Assembly: GCF_000001735.4 (NCBI RefSeq)
Contig: NC_003074.8
Location: forward strand, 62,101-126,100
Reading direction: 5' to 3'
DNA length: 64,000 nt
Source: Arabidopsis thaliana
Taxonomy: Eukaryota > Streptophyta > Magnoliopsida > Brassicales > Brassicaceae
The position numbers and the translations under genes were made by a program. The notes beneath the pieces are model-generated. The model searched no databases. It had not been told where the DNA came from and worked only from the letters and a program-made list of their open reading frames with translations. This document shows positions 52,560-61,620 of this stretch, in pieces (positions within the stretch are counted from its first letter, which is position 1; each line of letters opens with the position of its first letter).

Positions 52560-52945
52560 TGATACGAAAATATTAACATTTCACAAATCGCAAACAATCC
52601 TATTATATATCTATACATGTCTCGTTCTTTGTTTCATGCTCCTCCGTTTGTTTGAAGTCTTATCACTAAAGAATGCTTCAATGCTTTGTAAACAACCTAG
52701 TATTTAGAGATTCCATCGATTATGAGATAACAAATAATCCATATTGTTGAATGTATGAACATCCATATCGGATGCACGGGTAATCAACATTATTCTTTGG
52801 TCAAAGTGAAACCTAATTAGGGTAAGGTTTAGTAGTGATTTTCTTTCAGTTGTTATTTCCAACTTAACTAATCCGAAATATGATCTCGCTGTCTCTAATT
52901 ATTTTGTTGGTCTTAAGTCACCAAAAATGTTGTTACTGCTTATCT
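52560..52945. repeat. Inverted repeat, right arm
   Basis: Natural 3' flank of gene 1. It is the reverse complement of the left arm at 51515-51935, and is also found at 54795-55090 as the 3' flank of gene 4. The pair brackets gene 1 in a palindrome-like layout. Confidence 0.75.
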
Positions 52946-53258
52946 CGACCTTAATATTGAACATATATGACCCCTCAAAGATTATCTCTTTTTAACAAAA
53001 ATAAATAAAAAAGTCCATTGGTCAAACTAATTCAAGCATATAAAATTACTTTTCCATAAATAAGTATTTGCTTGGGTCAAAACTTGTATATTTAATTAAT
53101 TACGTCTTTCTTTCTTTACTCCATCTTCTTATAGAAGGATATCCTGAGAAAAAAACCCACAAAAAAAAAAGGCATCACGTCATTTCTCTACAACTACACA
53201 AACTCTATAAACCATCTATACATTTTTCGTCTTCTATTGTAAAACAAAAACAGATAAA
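52946..53258. other. Upstream region of gene 2
   Basis: AT-rich, then the conserved upstream block (CTTCTTATAGAAGGA near 53127 and ACACAAACTCTATAAACCAT) ending before the ATG at 53259. The TATA-like TATAAACC is at 53206-53213. Confidence 0.6.
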
Positions 53259-53564
53259 ATGAAAACAAAGCAAATCAAAATGATGTTCTTCGTACTAATA
53301 GTAGTTTCAGCTTTGATTTTCCGACCATCCGAAGCTCAGATGAAGATCCAATCGTGGATATGTTCAAGTGAACAGATAGCACCGATAGTAAACGTGAGTG
53401 GATGTTTCGATGCGTTGAAATTAGCGTTAGGGTCGGAGAAATTTGTCAGATTGCTATCAAAAGACTGTTGCAATGCAGTGAATATACTTCCTCACTGCCT
53501 TTTGATTGTATCTCCCGGCGTAGAGTACAATACTATTGTATTGAGAGACTTATGTTCTCAGTAG
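53259..53564 (+). CDS. Secreted six-cysteine peptide, gene 2
   Basis: Single exon, 101 aa; signal peptide MKTKQIKMMFFVLIVVSALIF to SEAQ. Cysteine layout C-x13-C-x20-CC-x8-C-x18-C, with two extra residues in the second gap compared with gene 1. The stop comes two residues after the last cysteine (DLCSQ). The paralogous tail (FNETKIM in gene 3) can still be read just downstream in another frame (53562-53590), so the tail was lost here by a frame change. All six cysteines remain and the gene may be functional. Confidence 0.82.
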   Translation: MKTKQIKMMFFVLIVVSALIFRPSEAQMKIQSWICSSEQIAPIVNVSGCFDALKLALGSEKFVRLLSKDCCNAVNILPHCLLIVSPGVEYNTIVLRDLCSQ

Positions 53565-54130
53565 TTTTCAATGAAACAAATATCATGTAATGAAAAAATA
53601 CAAATATTTTGAATTTTTTTTTAAGTTTTAATTATTTAATATAAACAATTGGAATCAACGAAATGTATTTTTAATTTTAGACGCTTCGTATATCAAACTT
53701 TCTTCTCATTTGTATTCAAAATCATTTTGATTTTTTTTATATTATAACTGAAACATTTTCCGAGAATTAAAAATTATCTAACGATCAAGATCCTTTTTAT
53801 CTAACGATGAAGAAGATCCTTTTTTCCTTGATTCATTTTCTTCATAGTTTACAACTTTAACATGGTACAAATACCAAGTCAACAGAACTGACATGCACAT
53901 GAATGATTTTGATTCGTGGGTTTTTTTTAATGCATATTCGGATGCCACAATCAATTTGGATATAGATTATGCGATGCTATCAAAGAAATAATATACATAT
54001 TTTTTTCTTACTCCACATATATGACTGTTTCCGATTTGTGAAATATTAAGATTTTCGTACCAGAAACAAAAAGTGAATCAGATTCATTTTTATTTCATCA
54101 TAAAAAATGTACAAATAAAAATCCCCTTGG
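53565..54130. other. Spacer between genes 2 and 3 (convergent)
   Basis: AT-rich. The part near 53955-54070 carries pieces of the cluster's shared 3' flank (ATTATGCGATGCTATCAAAG; TTTCCGATTTGTGAAATATT). No gene. Confidence 0.5.
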
Positions 54131-54448
54131 TTACATGATTTTTGTTTCGTTGAACTTTAGGAAACAAAAGTTTTTGAAGATATAAGTATTGTAAACTATG
54201 TTGGGATAAAGAACGAAAAGGCAATCAGGAAGTGTTTTCACTGCTTTGCAACAGTCTCTTGATAGCAATCTGAAATCTTGATGCACCGCTAATCTCAACG
54301 AATCTAAACATCCAGCCACGTTCTCTATCGGCCTTGTCTGTGTACTTGAACATACGCTCAGTTTTAGCTGAGCTTCGGATGGTCGGTTAATCAAAGCCGA
54401 AACTAGAATTAATAAGAAGAACATCATTTTCAGTTGCTTTGTTTTCAT
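54131..54448 (-). CDS. Secreted six-cysteine peptide, gene 3
   Basis: Single exon, 105 aa. Signal peptide MKTKQLKMMFFLLILVSALIN to SEAQ, then C-x13-C-x18-CC-x8-C-x18-C (core GCLDSLRLAVHQDFRLLSRDCC) and the tail FNETKIM. Closest by eye to genes 1, 2 and 4. Minus strand, convergent with gene 2. Confidence 0.88.
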   Translation of the reverse strand: MKTKQLKMMFFLLILVSALINRPSEAQLKLSVCSSTQTRPIENVAGCLDSLRLAVHQDFRLLSRDCCKAVKTLPDCLFVLYPNIVYNTYIFKNFCFLKFNETKIM

Positions 54449-55153
54449 TTTCTCTGTTTTTGTTTGACAATAGAAGACGGAAAATTTATGGCTTATAATA
54501 TAGAGTTTGTGTAGTTATAGAGAAACGACGTGAAGATTTTTTATGTGTGGAATTTATTCTAAGGATTTCCTTCTATAAGAAGATTGACTAATTAAAGAAA
54601 GACCATGTAATAAAATTAAATATATATTTCTGCTTTAAATATAATTAGTTGACCAATAGAGTTTTTAGTTTTGTTGGACTCAAATTTTTTATTGGTGATT
54701 CTTAGTTTTTACAAAAAAAAAAAAAAGAAGTTCTCACTATTTGTTGTTTTTGTTTAAAAAAAAAAGATATCTTTGAGGGGTCATATATGTAATATGTTCA
54801 ATATATATTGAGGTCGAGATAGTGAGGAAGCAGTAACAACATCTTTTTTGTGATATAAGAACAAGAAAATAATTAGAGACAGCGAGATCATAATCGATCG
54901 TAAGGTTACACATTAATCAATGGAAGGTCAAAAGACTTGGTTGTTTTCAACGCATTGAAACACTTGTTAGTGAGGCCGTCGAAATGTGTCTTTAAGATAA
55001 GACTTCAAACCGACGGAAGACAATGAAACATTCAACGAGACACATATGATTGTTTGCGATTTGTGAAATGTTTTAAGATTCTCGTATCAGAATTAAAAAA
55101 ATAAATTTGTTTCGTTTTTTTTATTTATCATTAAAAAAAGGAATACAGAGAAT
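54449..55153. other. Gene 3 upstream block and gene 4 3' flank
   Basis: 54449 to about 54600 is the conserved upstream block of gene 3 on the minus strand. About 54795-55090 is the same shared 3' flank as the inverted-repeat arms around gene 1. The middle is AT-rich with A-runs at 54713-54725 and 54757-54766. Confidence 0.6.
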
Positions 55154-55468
55154 TTATAAAAGTGATTCGTTGAACTTTTCGAAACAAATGCCTTTGAAGA
55201 TATAAGTATTGTAAGCCCTGTCGGGATATACAAGCAAAAGGCAATCATCAAGTGTTTTCACTGCTCTGCAACATACTCTTGTTAGCAATTTGGAATCTTT
55301 GTCCGCAGCTAATCTCACCGCATTGAAACATCCAGCCACCTGTGTAATTGGCGTTGTCTGTTTACTTGTACATATGCTCGTTTTTAGCTGAGCTTCGGAT
55401 GGTCGGAAAATCATAGCTGCAACTACAATTAATAAAAAGAACATCATTTTGATTTGCTTTGGTTTCAT
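55154..55468 (-). CDS. Secreted six-cysteine peptide, gene 4
   Basis: Single exon, 104 aa. Signal peptide MKPKQIKMMFFLLIVVAAMIF to SEAQ; C-x13-C-x18-CC-x8-C-x18-C with core GCFNAVRLAADKDSKLLTRVCC and LLLVYPDRAYNTYIF. Nearest to gene 1, with which it also shares about 350 bases of 3' flank. A longer in-frame upstream reading exists in another frame but is non-coding leader. Confidence 0.88.
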   Translation of the reverse strand: MKPKQIKMMFFLLIVVAAMIFRPSEAQLKTSICTSKQTTPITQVAGCFNAVRLAADKDSKLLTRVCCRAVKTLDDCLLLVYPDRAYNTYIFKGICFEKFNESLL

Positions 55469-56087
55469 TTTCTGTTTTCTTTTTTAATAAACAGAAGACG
55501 GAAAATATATGGTTTATATACTTTATAAAGTTTGTGTAGTTAGTTGTAGAGAAATGATGTGAAGTTTTTTTTGGTGTGGAATGTATTCTAAGGATTTCCT
55601 TCCCAAAAGAAAAGGATCTCCTTCTATAAGAAGAGTGACTAAAGAAAGACCACGTAATTTTTTTTTGACCCAATCAATTTATGGAGTTTTGACCAAGCAA
55701 TACTTTTTTAAACATAATTAGTTTAACCAATGGAGTTTTAGTTTTGTTGGATTCAACAAATATATCAAAGATTTATACTGGATATAAAAGGATTTAACTG
55801 ATATAACATCTATATTTCGAAGATTTAAAGTGATCTAACAAACGAGATCCTGTTTTTCTTGGTTCGGGGATCCTTTTACATATGAAACATGATACTAATA
55901 CCAAGTCGAAAGATATTGACACACGTATGACCAATACCAAGTCAATATATGATTTTGCATAGTTTATGTATGGATATTGGATGGTTATTTTTCCGGATTA
56001 AAAACTTGAATATATTTATTTTGCTAAGAAAAACTTGAGTATATATTGACAAAGCCTGAGGACTGTATTTAGATATAAGACCAACAT
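55469..56087. other. Upstream of gene 4
   Basis: Conserved proximal upstream block to about 55660, then AT-rich DNA without a gene. Confidence 0.5.
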
Positions 56088-56640
56088 AGATATAAAACTT
56101 GAAATACAAACTAAAAGAAACAAGAAGAACATGAGACCATGAAACATTCAACGAGACATAGATCATAGGTGTGATTGTTTGCGATTTTCTTGCCAGTATT
56201 TAAATGTAAATTTTGATTCATTTTCAATGTATCATTAAAAATACACCAAAGTTATAAAATTGATCATCCAGGGAACTTTCTAACACAAATGCTTTTCAAG
56301 ATATTAGTATTTAAAGCTTTGTTAGGAAAGACAAGCAATAGGCAATCGGGAAGTCTTTTCTGTACAACAATTATGCGATGCTATCAAAGAAATAATATAT
56401 TAGCTTATTTTACTCTGTACAACTTTTTTTCTCTCCTCTACATACAAATTTTAGAGTTATGCAAAATCTTGAGATTTTCGAATATATTGCAAATTGAGTC
56501 TTTCGTCTTGTCAATGGATTATATTCAATTTTTCATAGATAGCTAAAAATGCGAAACCTGAGGATTATATAGCCTTTAAGACTGAAGTGATAAGATGATC
56601 ACATGAGATCTCAAACAAAGCGAAGGACCATGAAACATTC
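56088..56640 (-). pseudogene. Relic of a gene-7-like six-cysteine gene with an internal deletion
   Basis: 56088-56370 matches 58845-59125, the 3' flank plus the C-terminal coding part of gene 7, including GATCATCCAGGGAACTTT and AGTATTTAAAGCTTTGT. After about 56380 the match resumes with the upstream region of gene 7 (about 56440-56640 against 59630-59900; ATTGCAAATTGAGTCTTTCG, ATAGATAGCTAAAA). The middle of the gene, including signal peptide and first cysteines, is missing. This is a host gene relic, not a transposon. Confidence 0.8.
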
Positions 56641-56772
56641 AGTGAGACAAGGTAAGAGTTTAAAGTTGAGGATTTCTTATAAACGAAACTTCGAATGAGA
56701 CGAAGTACAAAAATTAAAGAGTAAATTAGTAATTCATCTTATTATTGGTTAACACTTAAAAGATAAAGAAAA

Positions 56773-57078
56773 TTAATGACGCAATGGAGGAAACTTGCCA
56801 ATACAAATGCTTCTGAAGATATTAGTAGGGTAAGCTTGGCCAGGATTAACAAGCAACAAGCAAGTATCAGGAAGTGTTCTTACTGCCTTGCAACAAACTT
56901 CTGTGAACCATCGGAAATCTCCGGCTGCCGCTTTTCTCACCGCATCGAAACATCCAGGCACGTTATCGATCGCTGTTGTCGGACACAGGTTCGTATTATG
57001 AGCTTCCGATGGTTGGAACATCAATGTTGAGATTAGTGCTAACAAGAAAAACATTACTTTGGTTTGCTGTAGTTTCAT
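56773..57078 (-). CDS. Secreted six-cysteine peptide, gene 5
   Basis: Single exon, 101 aa, from the ATG at 57078 (MKLQQTKVMFFLLALISTLMF). Upstream in-frame codons belong to leader. Layout C-x10-C-x18-CC-x9-C-x18-C, with LPDTC before the fifth cysteine; the tail is GKFPPLRH. Very close to gene 8 (same leader peptide and tail), its block-duplication partner. Confidence 0.88.
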   Translation of the reverse strand: MKLQQTKVMFFLLALISTLMFQPSEAHNTNLCPTTAIDNVPGCFDAVRKAAAGDFRWFTEVCCKAVRTLPDTCLLLVNPGQAYPTNIFRSICIGKFPPLRH

Positions 57079-57517
57079 TTTTGAGTATATTTTTATTTTT
57101 TTGTTGTTTTGTGGTTTTGGATTGTGTGGAGATGATAAGGTATTGTATCGTATATAAATAGAAAAGAATTTAGGATTGTATGGAATGAATCTTATATAAT
57201 AAAGTTTGACAGGAAAGATTGGGAAAATTAATGAATTATTTGTTTGACCCATATAGAAATATAATTATTAAGAGAATCCACAATCAATTTGTTTATATAA
57301 TAATATGTGATGGTTTTAAGGAGATTATATACAGTATTACCGTCTGAAAAAAAAAAGATATATAAGAATTGATTTGGATATAGAAAGATTAAGAAGGGCA
57401 AGTGAAAAAAGAAATGTATATACAATAGTTTGAATGACGTAAGAAAATTAAAACAGTTTTATTTAAGTATCTTTTTTTATCGTATCATTGAAAGATAGAG
57501 AAAATTCATAAAATTGG
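57079..57517. other. Spacer between genes 5 and 6
   Basis: Gene 5 leader and promoter, resembling the sequence before gene 8 (TTGTTTGACCCATATA, AGAGAATCCACAATCAATTTG). No other feature. Confidence 0.5.
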
Positions 57518-57817
57518 TTATGCAGCTGCAGGGACCGTATTACTACAAATGACTCTGAAGACATTAATTGGTAACGCCAAGTCAGGCTTAAGTGTCAAGA
57601 AGCAAGTATCAGGAAGTGTTGCGTATACTGCTCTGCAACAGTCTACTGATAGCCATCTATAATCTCTTCCCGCAGCTAATCTCAGCGCATCGTAACATCC
57701 TGGTACTCTGCTTATCCTGTATGTCAAACAATAAACTTCCGGCGGAGCTGCTTCCGATGGTCGGAGAATCGATGCCAAGGTTATGGCTAACAAGAAAAAT
57801 ATCACTTCTTGTTTCAT
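57518..57817 (-). CDS. Secreted six-cysteine peptide, gene 6
   Basis: Single exon, 99 aa. Signal peptide MKQEVIFFLLAITLASIL to SEAAP. Layout C-x10-C-x18-CC-x10-C-x18-C (core GCYDALRLAAGRDYRWLSVDCCRAVYATLPDTC). Pairs with gene 9 (shared APP start of the mature chain and CCRAVxATLPxTC). Belongs to the second subgroup, with longer spacing after CC. Confidence 0.88.
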   Translation of the reverse strand: MKQEVIFFLLAITLASILRPSEAAPPEVYCLTYRISRVPGCYDALRLAAGRDYRWLSVDCCRAVYATLPDTCFLTLKPDLALPINVFRVICSNTVPAAA

Positions 57818-58713
57818 TTTTTTTTTTTGAGAAGTTTAAACAAGAATTGATTCCGTGGGTTCAAATCGTATGGAGCTGAGATCTTTTGTTTCGGCGAATA
57901 AGTAGAAAAGAGATTGTGCTGTATTAGAAATTAATGTTGTGTAGGGAATGTTTTTTATGAAAAGAATTTACGTAAAGAAAGTTTGACTTGATAAATTAAT
58001 TTGGAAAATTCATATATTAGTTTGACCCATATATATATCTATCCATATCAATTGATATATAGTCAAATTTTCTGCATATGCATAGGAAAATCATTGAATA
58101 TGTGTAAACCATATTATATTGTACCTAAAACATTGTTTGTATGTTGTGTCTAATTAGTTTAGATAAAATTTCAAATTTTAATTCTTAATAAAAAACCTCA
58201 AAGTTTAAATAACTTTTTTTTAAGAAAAGAAAAATAAGTGTTAAAAAAATTAAACAATATATAAACCATATTGAACGTAGAACAACTCTTAAAGATTTGG
58301 ATGTTGTGTCCACTTAGTTAACACAAAATTTAAAAAATTAACACTTAACAAAAAAATATCATAATTTGTGGCACAAGCTAAGGTACAAAAGCATTTGTCC
58401 AAAAAAAAAAGCTAAGGTACAAAAGTCAAAACATGATGATATATGTTTGTTTTAAAATTTTGAGAACAAAAATTTATTTTCTTACAAGTGAAAAGAAATG
58501 TAATGATATCAAACCAAAAATGGGATTAAACATTTATATTAAGTTAAGGAGAGAATAAGAATTCGAACAAACTATAGAACAAAGTCACTGGGCAAAAATA
58601 CATGGATTTTTGTTGGGTGTGACTTTTATTAACAATAACTAAAGCTATATATGTTGGATGATCTGTTATGTGCTCTCATGTACCCAGAGAAAACATGTAA
58701 CCTCAGTATAATG
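57818..58713. other. Upstream of gene 6 and duplicated DEL3 downstream region
   Basis: 57818 to about 58050 is gene 6 leader and promoter. About 58355-58713 is a copy of 62160-62495, the sequence just downstream of DEL3 on the minus strand. It contains a short poly-A microinsertion at 58392-58409 (separate entry). Confidence 0.6.
58376..58425 (+). mobile_element. Micro-insertion with 16-bp target duplication and poly-A
   Basis: AGCTAAGGTACAAAAG occurs at 58376-58391 and again at 58410-58425, bracketing CATTTGTCC plus an A-run. The partner site in unit B (about 62165-62185) has one copy and no insert, so it is an empty-site match. This is the footprint of a severely 5'-truncated SINE/LINE-type retroinsertion; the family cannot be told. 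Confidence 0.65.
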
Positions 58714-58767
58714 TTATTTATTCCTATCAACCTCTACATACCATTTCTTCCATGCCTCCGTGAAACA
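58714..58767 (-). pseudogene. DEL3: Relic of the last DEL3 exon
   Basis: On the minus strand it encodes FTEAWKKWYVEVDRNK and a stop, nearly identical to the end of DEL3 at 62496-62550 (FTEAWKKWYAEVDRNK). It is cut off upstream within the exon. It marks the distal edge of duplication unit A. Confidence 0.85.
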
Positions 58768-59019
58768 GTTTTCCTTTGGAGAGGTCAGAGTCAACAAGTG
58801 CTTGTTGCTGAGTTCATGGCAAACAATCACCTATAAACTTGATATAAAACTTGAAATAAAAATTAATGAAACAAGAAGAATATGAGCCCATGCATGAAAC
58901 ATTCAACGAGACATAGATCATAGGTGATTGTTTGCGATTTTCTTGCCAGTATTTAAAAGTAAATTTTGATTCAGTTTCAATAATATATCATTAAGAATAC
59001 ACCAAAGTTATAAAATTGA

Positions 59020-59340
59020 TCATCCAGGGAACTTTGTAACACAAATTCTTTTCAAGATGATAGTATTTAAAGCTTTGTAAGGAAAGACAAGCAATAGGCA
59101 ATCAGGAAGTGTTTTCACTGCCTCGCAACAGTCTCTTGATAGCCATCTGATATCTTGATCCGCCGCTAATCTCACCGCATAAAAACATCCTGGTAAGTTA
59201 GCTACCGGCGTTGTCTCATCATCCGAACATAAGTGGTTTGGATCTAGACTTGGATCTAGACGAGCTTCTGATGGTCGGAAAATCAATGTGAAGACTAGGG
59301 TTAACAAGAACAACATCACTTTGGTTTGTTTTAGTTTCAT
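59020..59340 (-). CDS. Secreted six-cysteine peptide, gene 7
   Basis: Single exon, 106 aa, from the ATG at 59340 (MKLKQTKVMLFLLTLVFTLIF). Signal peptide to about SEARL; a short DPSLDPNHL prefix; then C-x13-C-x18-CC-x8-C-x18-C with GCFYAVRLAADQDIRWLSRDCC. The only intact gene for which unit A retains just a relic (56088-56640). Confidence 0.88.
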   Translation of the reverse strand: MKLKQTKVMLFLLTLVFTLIFRPSEARLDPSLDPNHLCSDDETTPVANLPGCFYAVRLAADQDIRWLSRDCCEAVKTLPDCLLLVFPYKALNTIILKRICVTKFPG

Positions 59341-60039
59341 TTTTGACAAGATTCCAAAATAATTAGCTTTGTAGGTTTGGATAGTGTAGAACTGAGATCT
59401 CTGCTCTTTGGTAAATAAATAGACTTTTTTTTTGTATTATTCAGATGCTGTGTATGGAATTTTCTTATACATAGAAGATATAGGTGAAGAAAGTTTGACT
59501 ATAAGAACTAGAAGAGAATAGGAAAGTTTGACCCATATGCATATATTAGTAGGATATTCACAATCAGTTTTTATATCAAAGAAAAAATATATATATATTT
59601 TTTTTTACTGAATAAAATTTCTTCGCTCCACCACATTCAAATCTTAGAGTTATGCAAATTCTTGAGATTTTCCAATATATATATTGCAAATTGAGTCTTT
59701 CGTCTTGTCTCCCGTACTATGGATTAGATATTCAACTTTTGTTTTCATAGATAGCTAAAATTCGTTTTCTATGGTTGGCTGCTTTTTAATTTGGACTAAA
59801 AATTCCAAAACCTGAGGAGGATTATATAACATTTAATTAAGACGAAGAAATAAAGATGAGATCTCAAACAAAGTGAAACATTCAGTGAGGCAAAGTAAGA
59901 TCGATATAAAAGAGTCGAATTGTTCATAATTTTCTTATAAATGAAACATCCAATGATACAAAGTAGAAAAATTATAGAGTACAATTTTAATCATCTTATA
60001 TTATTGGTTGAAACTTAAAAGATAAAGAAAATGATAAAA
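59341..60039. other. Spacer between genes 7 and 8
   Basis: Gene 7 leader and promoter; about 59630-59900 matches 56440-56640 in unit A. No other gene. Confidence 0.5.
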
Positions 60040-60348
60040 CTAATGACGCAATGGAGGAAACTTGCCAATACAAATGCTTTTGAAGATTCTAATAGGGTAA
60101 GCTCTGCCAGGATAAATAAGCAAGAGGCACGTATCATTAAGTGTTCTCACTGCCCTGCAACAATCTCTATTTAGCCATCGGAAATCTGCGTCGCCTGCCG
60201 CTAATCTCAATGCATCGAAACATCCAGGCTCCTTCTCTATCGCTGTTGTTTCACACAGGTTCGTATTCCGAGCTTCCGATGGTTGGAACATCAATGTTGA
60301 GATTAGCGCTAACAAGAAAAACATCACTTTGGTTTGTTGCATTTTCAT
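60040..60348 (-). CDS. Secreted six-cysteine peptide, gene 8
   Basis: Single exon, 102 aa. MKMQQTKVMFFLLALISTLMFQPSEA start; C-x10-C-x19-CC-x9-C-x18-C; tail IGKFPPLRH as in gene 5. Block-duplication partner of gene 5; the second gap is one residue longer. Confidence 0.88.
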   Translation of the reverse strand: MKMQQTKVMFFLLALISTLMFQPSEARNTNLCETTAIEKEPGCFDALRLAAGDADFRWLNRDCCRAVRTLNDTCLLLIYPGRAYPIRIFKSICIGKFPPLRH

Positions 60349-61311
60349 TTTTTGAGAATATTATTTTTTAGTTGTTTTTGTGGGTTTGGATTTCGTAGAG
60401 ATGATAAGACATTGTATCGTATATAAAAAGAAAATAATTTAGGATTGTATGGAATGTAATCTTATATAACAAAGTTTCACTGGAAAGATTGGGAAATTTT
60501 ATTTATTTGTTTGACCCCATATAAATATAATTATTAAGAGAATCCACAATCAATTTGTGTATATAATATGTCATGGTTTTAAGGAAATTATATATTACCG
60601 TCTGAGGTACGTACCACCAATATCCAGATGTATCAAGTGAAAAAGAAATGTATAGTTGACGTAAGAAAATTAAAACGTTTTCTTTTTCTTTTTATCGTAT
60701 CATTTGAAAGAGAGAAATAATTAATTTTATCACTTATTCAGTTTTGGTAGACAAGATTACGTTTGGAGCCAGTATAAGTACTTCTTTTTTTTTTAACTCA
60801 GAGCCAGTATAAGTATGATCACATTCACAAGACAAATGAATGGAAAAATGTCAAAAACAAAAGAAAAGAAAAGAGTAAGGTATTTTTACATCTTCGTTTA
60901 AACGATCCTTTACATATTTAACTTGTGACAAAAGGTACCAAGATCTGAACTATGTTGTGATGGTTTATATGAATTAATTCGTTGATTAATATTTCTGTTA
61001 ATTAAACAAGTGTTAACGTGAATTTTCAGCTGAATATGGCAAAATAACAATTTAATTGTAATCTTTTGAATATTTTATAAATGGGTATATTTCTTTTTAT
61101 GAAATCAAAGTTGAAAATATATATTCCCAATAAGTGAGAGGAATGATAGGCCTATTAAAACAAAAGGAACACGGTGAAAATGAGAGTTCAGATAAAGTCC
61201 AAGGACGATGAAACATTGAAGTGAACAAAGATATGTATAGTTTGAATGAGGTAAGAAAAATTCAAAAATATTATTTCATTATTTATTTTATAATTGAAAG
61301 ATACAGAAAAA
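60349..61311. other. Spacer between genes 8 and 9
   Basis: Gene 8 promoter like that of gene 5, then about 600 bases present only in unit B. These include a micro-insertion with target duplication at 60766-60815 (separate entry). No coding region. Confidence 0.5.
60766..60815 (-). mobile_element. Micro-insertion with 15-bp target duplication and poly-T
   Basis: GAGCCAGTATAAGTA occurs at 60766-60780 and 60801-60815, bracketing 20 bases made of a T-run and AACTCA. Read on the minus strand this is a short body plus poly-A, like the events at 58376 and 62088. Confidence 0.6.
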
Positions 61312-61620
61312 TCATGAAGTTGGAGGCTTAACAGCATCACAAATATTTCTGAAGTTAGTCATTGGCAATTCAAGTTCAGAAGTAAGTTTCAAGAAGCAAG
61401 TAACTGGAAGTGTTGCGAATACTGCTCTGCAGCATTTTCCTGTTAACAAACTAACATCTCTGTGCACCGCTCTTCTCAACGCTTCGTAACATCTTGGCGC
61501 TCTTTCTATGAATAATGTTGAACAATATCTGACCGGCGGAGCTGCTTCCGATGGTCGGAAATTCAATGCCAAGATTAGGGCTACCAAGAAAAACATCACT
61601 TTGGTTTGTTTTAGTTCCAT
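61312..61620 (-). CDS. Secreted six-cysteine peptide, gene 9
   Basis: Single exon, 102 aa. MELKQTKVMFFLVALILALNF start, signal peptide to SEAAP. C-x10-C-x18-CC-x10-C-x18-C (core RCYEALRRAVHRDVSLLTGKCCRAVFATLPVTC). Partner of gene 6 but clearly more diverged in the mature part than genes 5 and 8 are from each other. Confidence 0.87.
   Translation of the reverse strand: MELKQTKVMFFLVALILALNFRPSEAAPPVRYCSTLFIERAPRCYEALRRAVHRDVSLLTGKCCRAVFATLPVTCFLKLTSELELPMTNFRNICDAVKPPTS

Larger units (their letters stand above)
56088..58790. repeat. Tandem block duplication, unit A (partner 58845-62540)
   Basis: Order in A: gene-7-like relic, gene 5, gene 6, DEL3 3'-end relic. Order in B: gene 7, gene 8, gene 9, true DEL3 3' end. 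The match is seen at both ends and in the genes between, so the copy was made as one block. Unit B is longer by insertions and by gene 7 being complete. Confidence 0.8.

Noticed and set aside
57079-57252. N-terminal extension of six-cysteine gene 5
   Set aside because: The extension precedes the signal peptide and is absent from its partner gene 8; it is leader sequence.
58651-58836. Plus-strand ORF of 61 aa
   Set aside because: Runs antisense through the DEL3 stub and the inter-unit filler; no independent evidence.
58768-58844. Filler between duplication units as a transposon piece
   Set aside because: Matches neither unit, but no terminal repeats, target duplication or recognisable coding sequence support an element.
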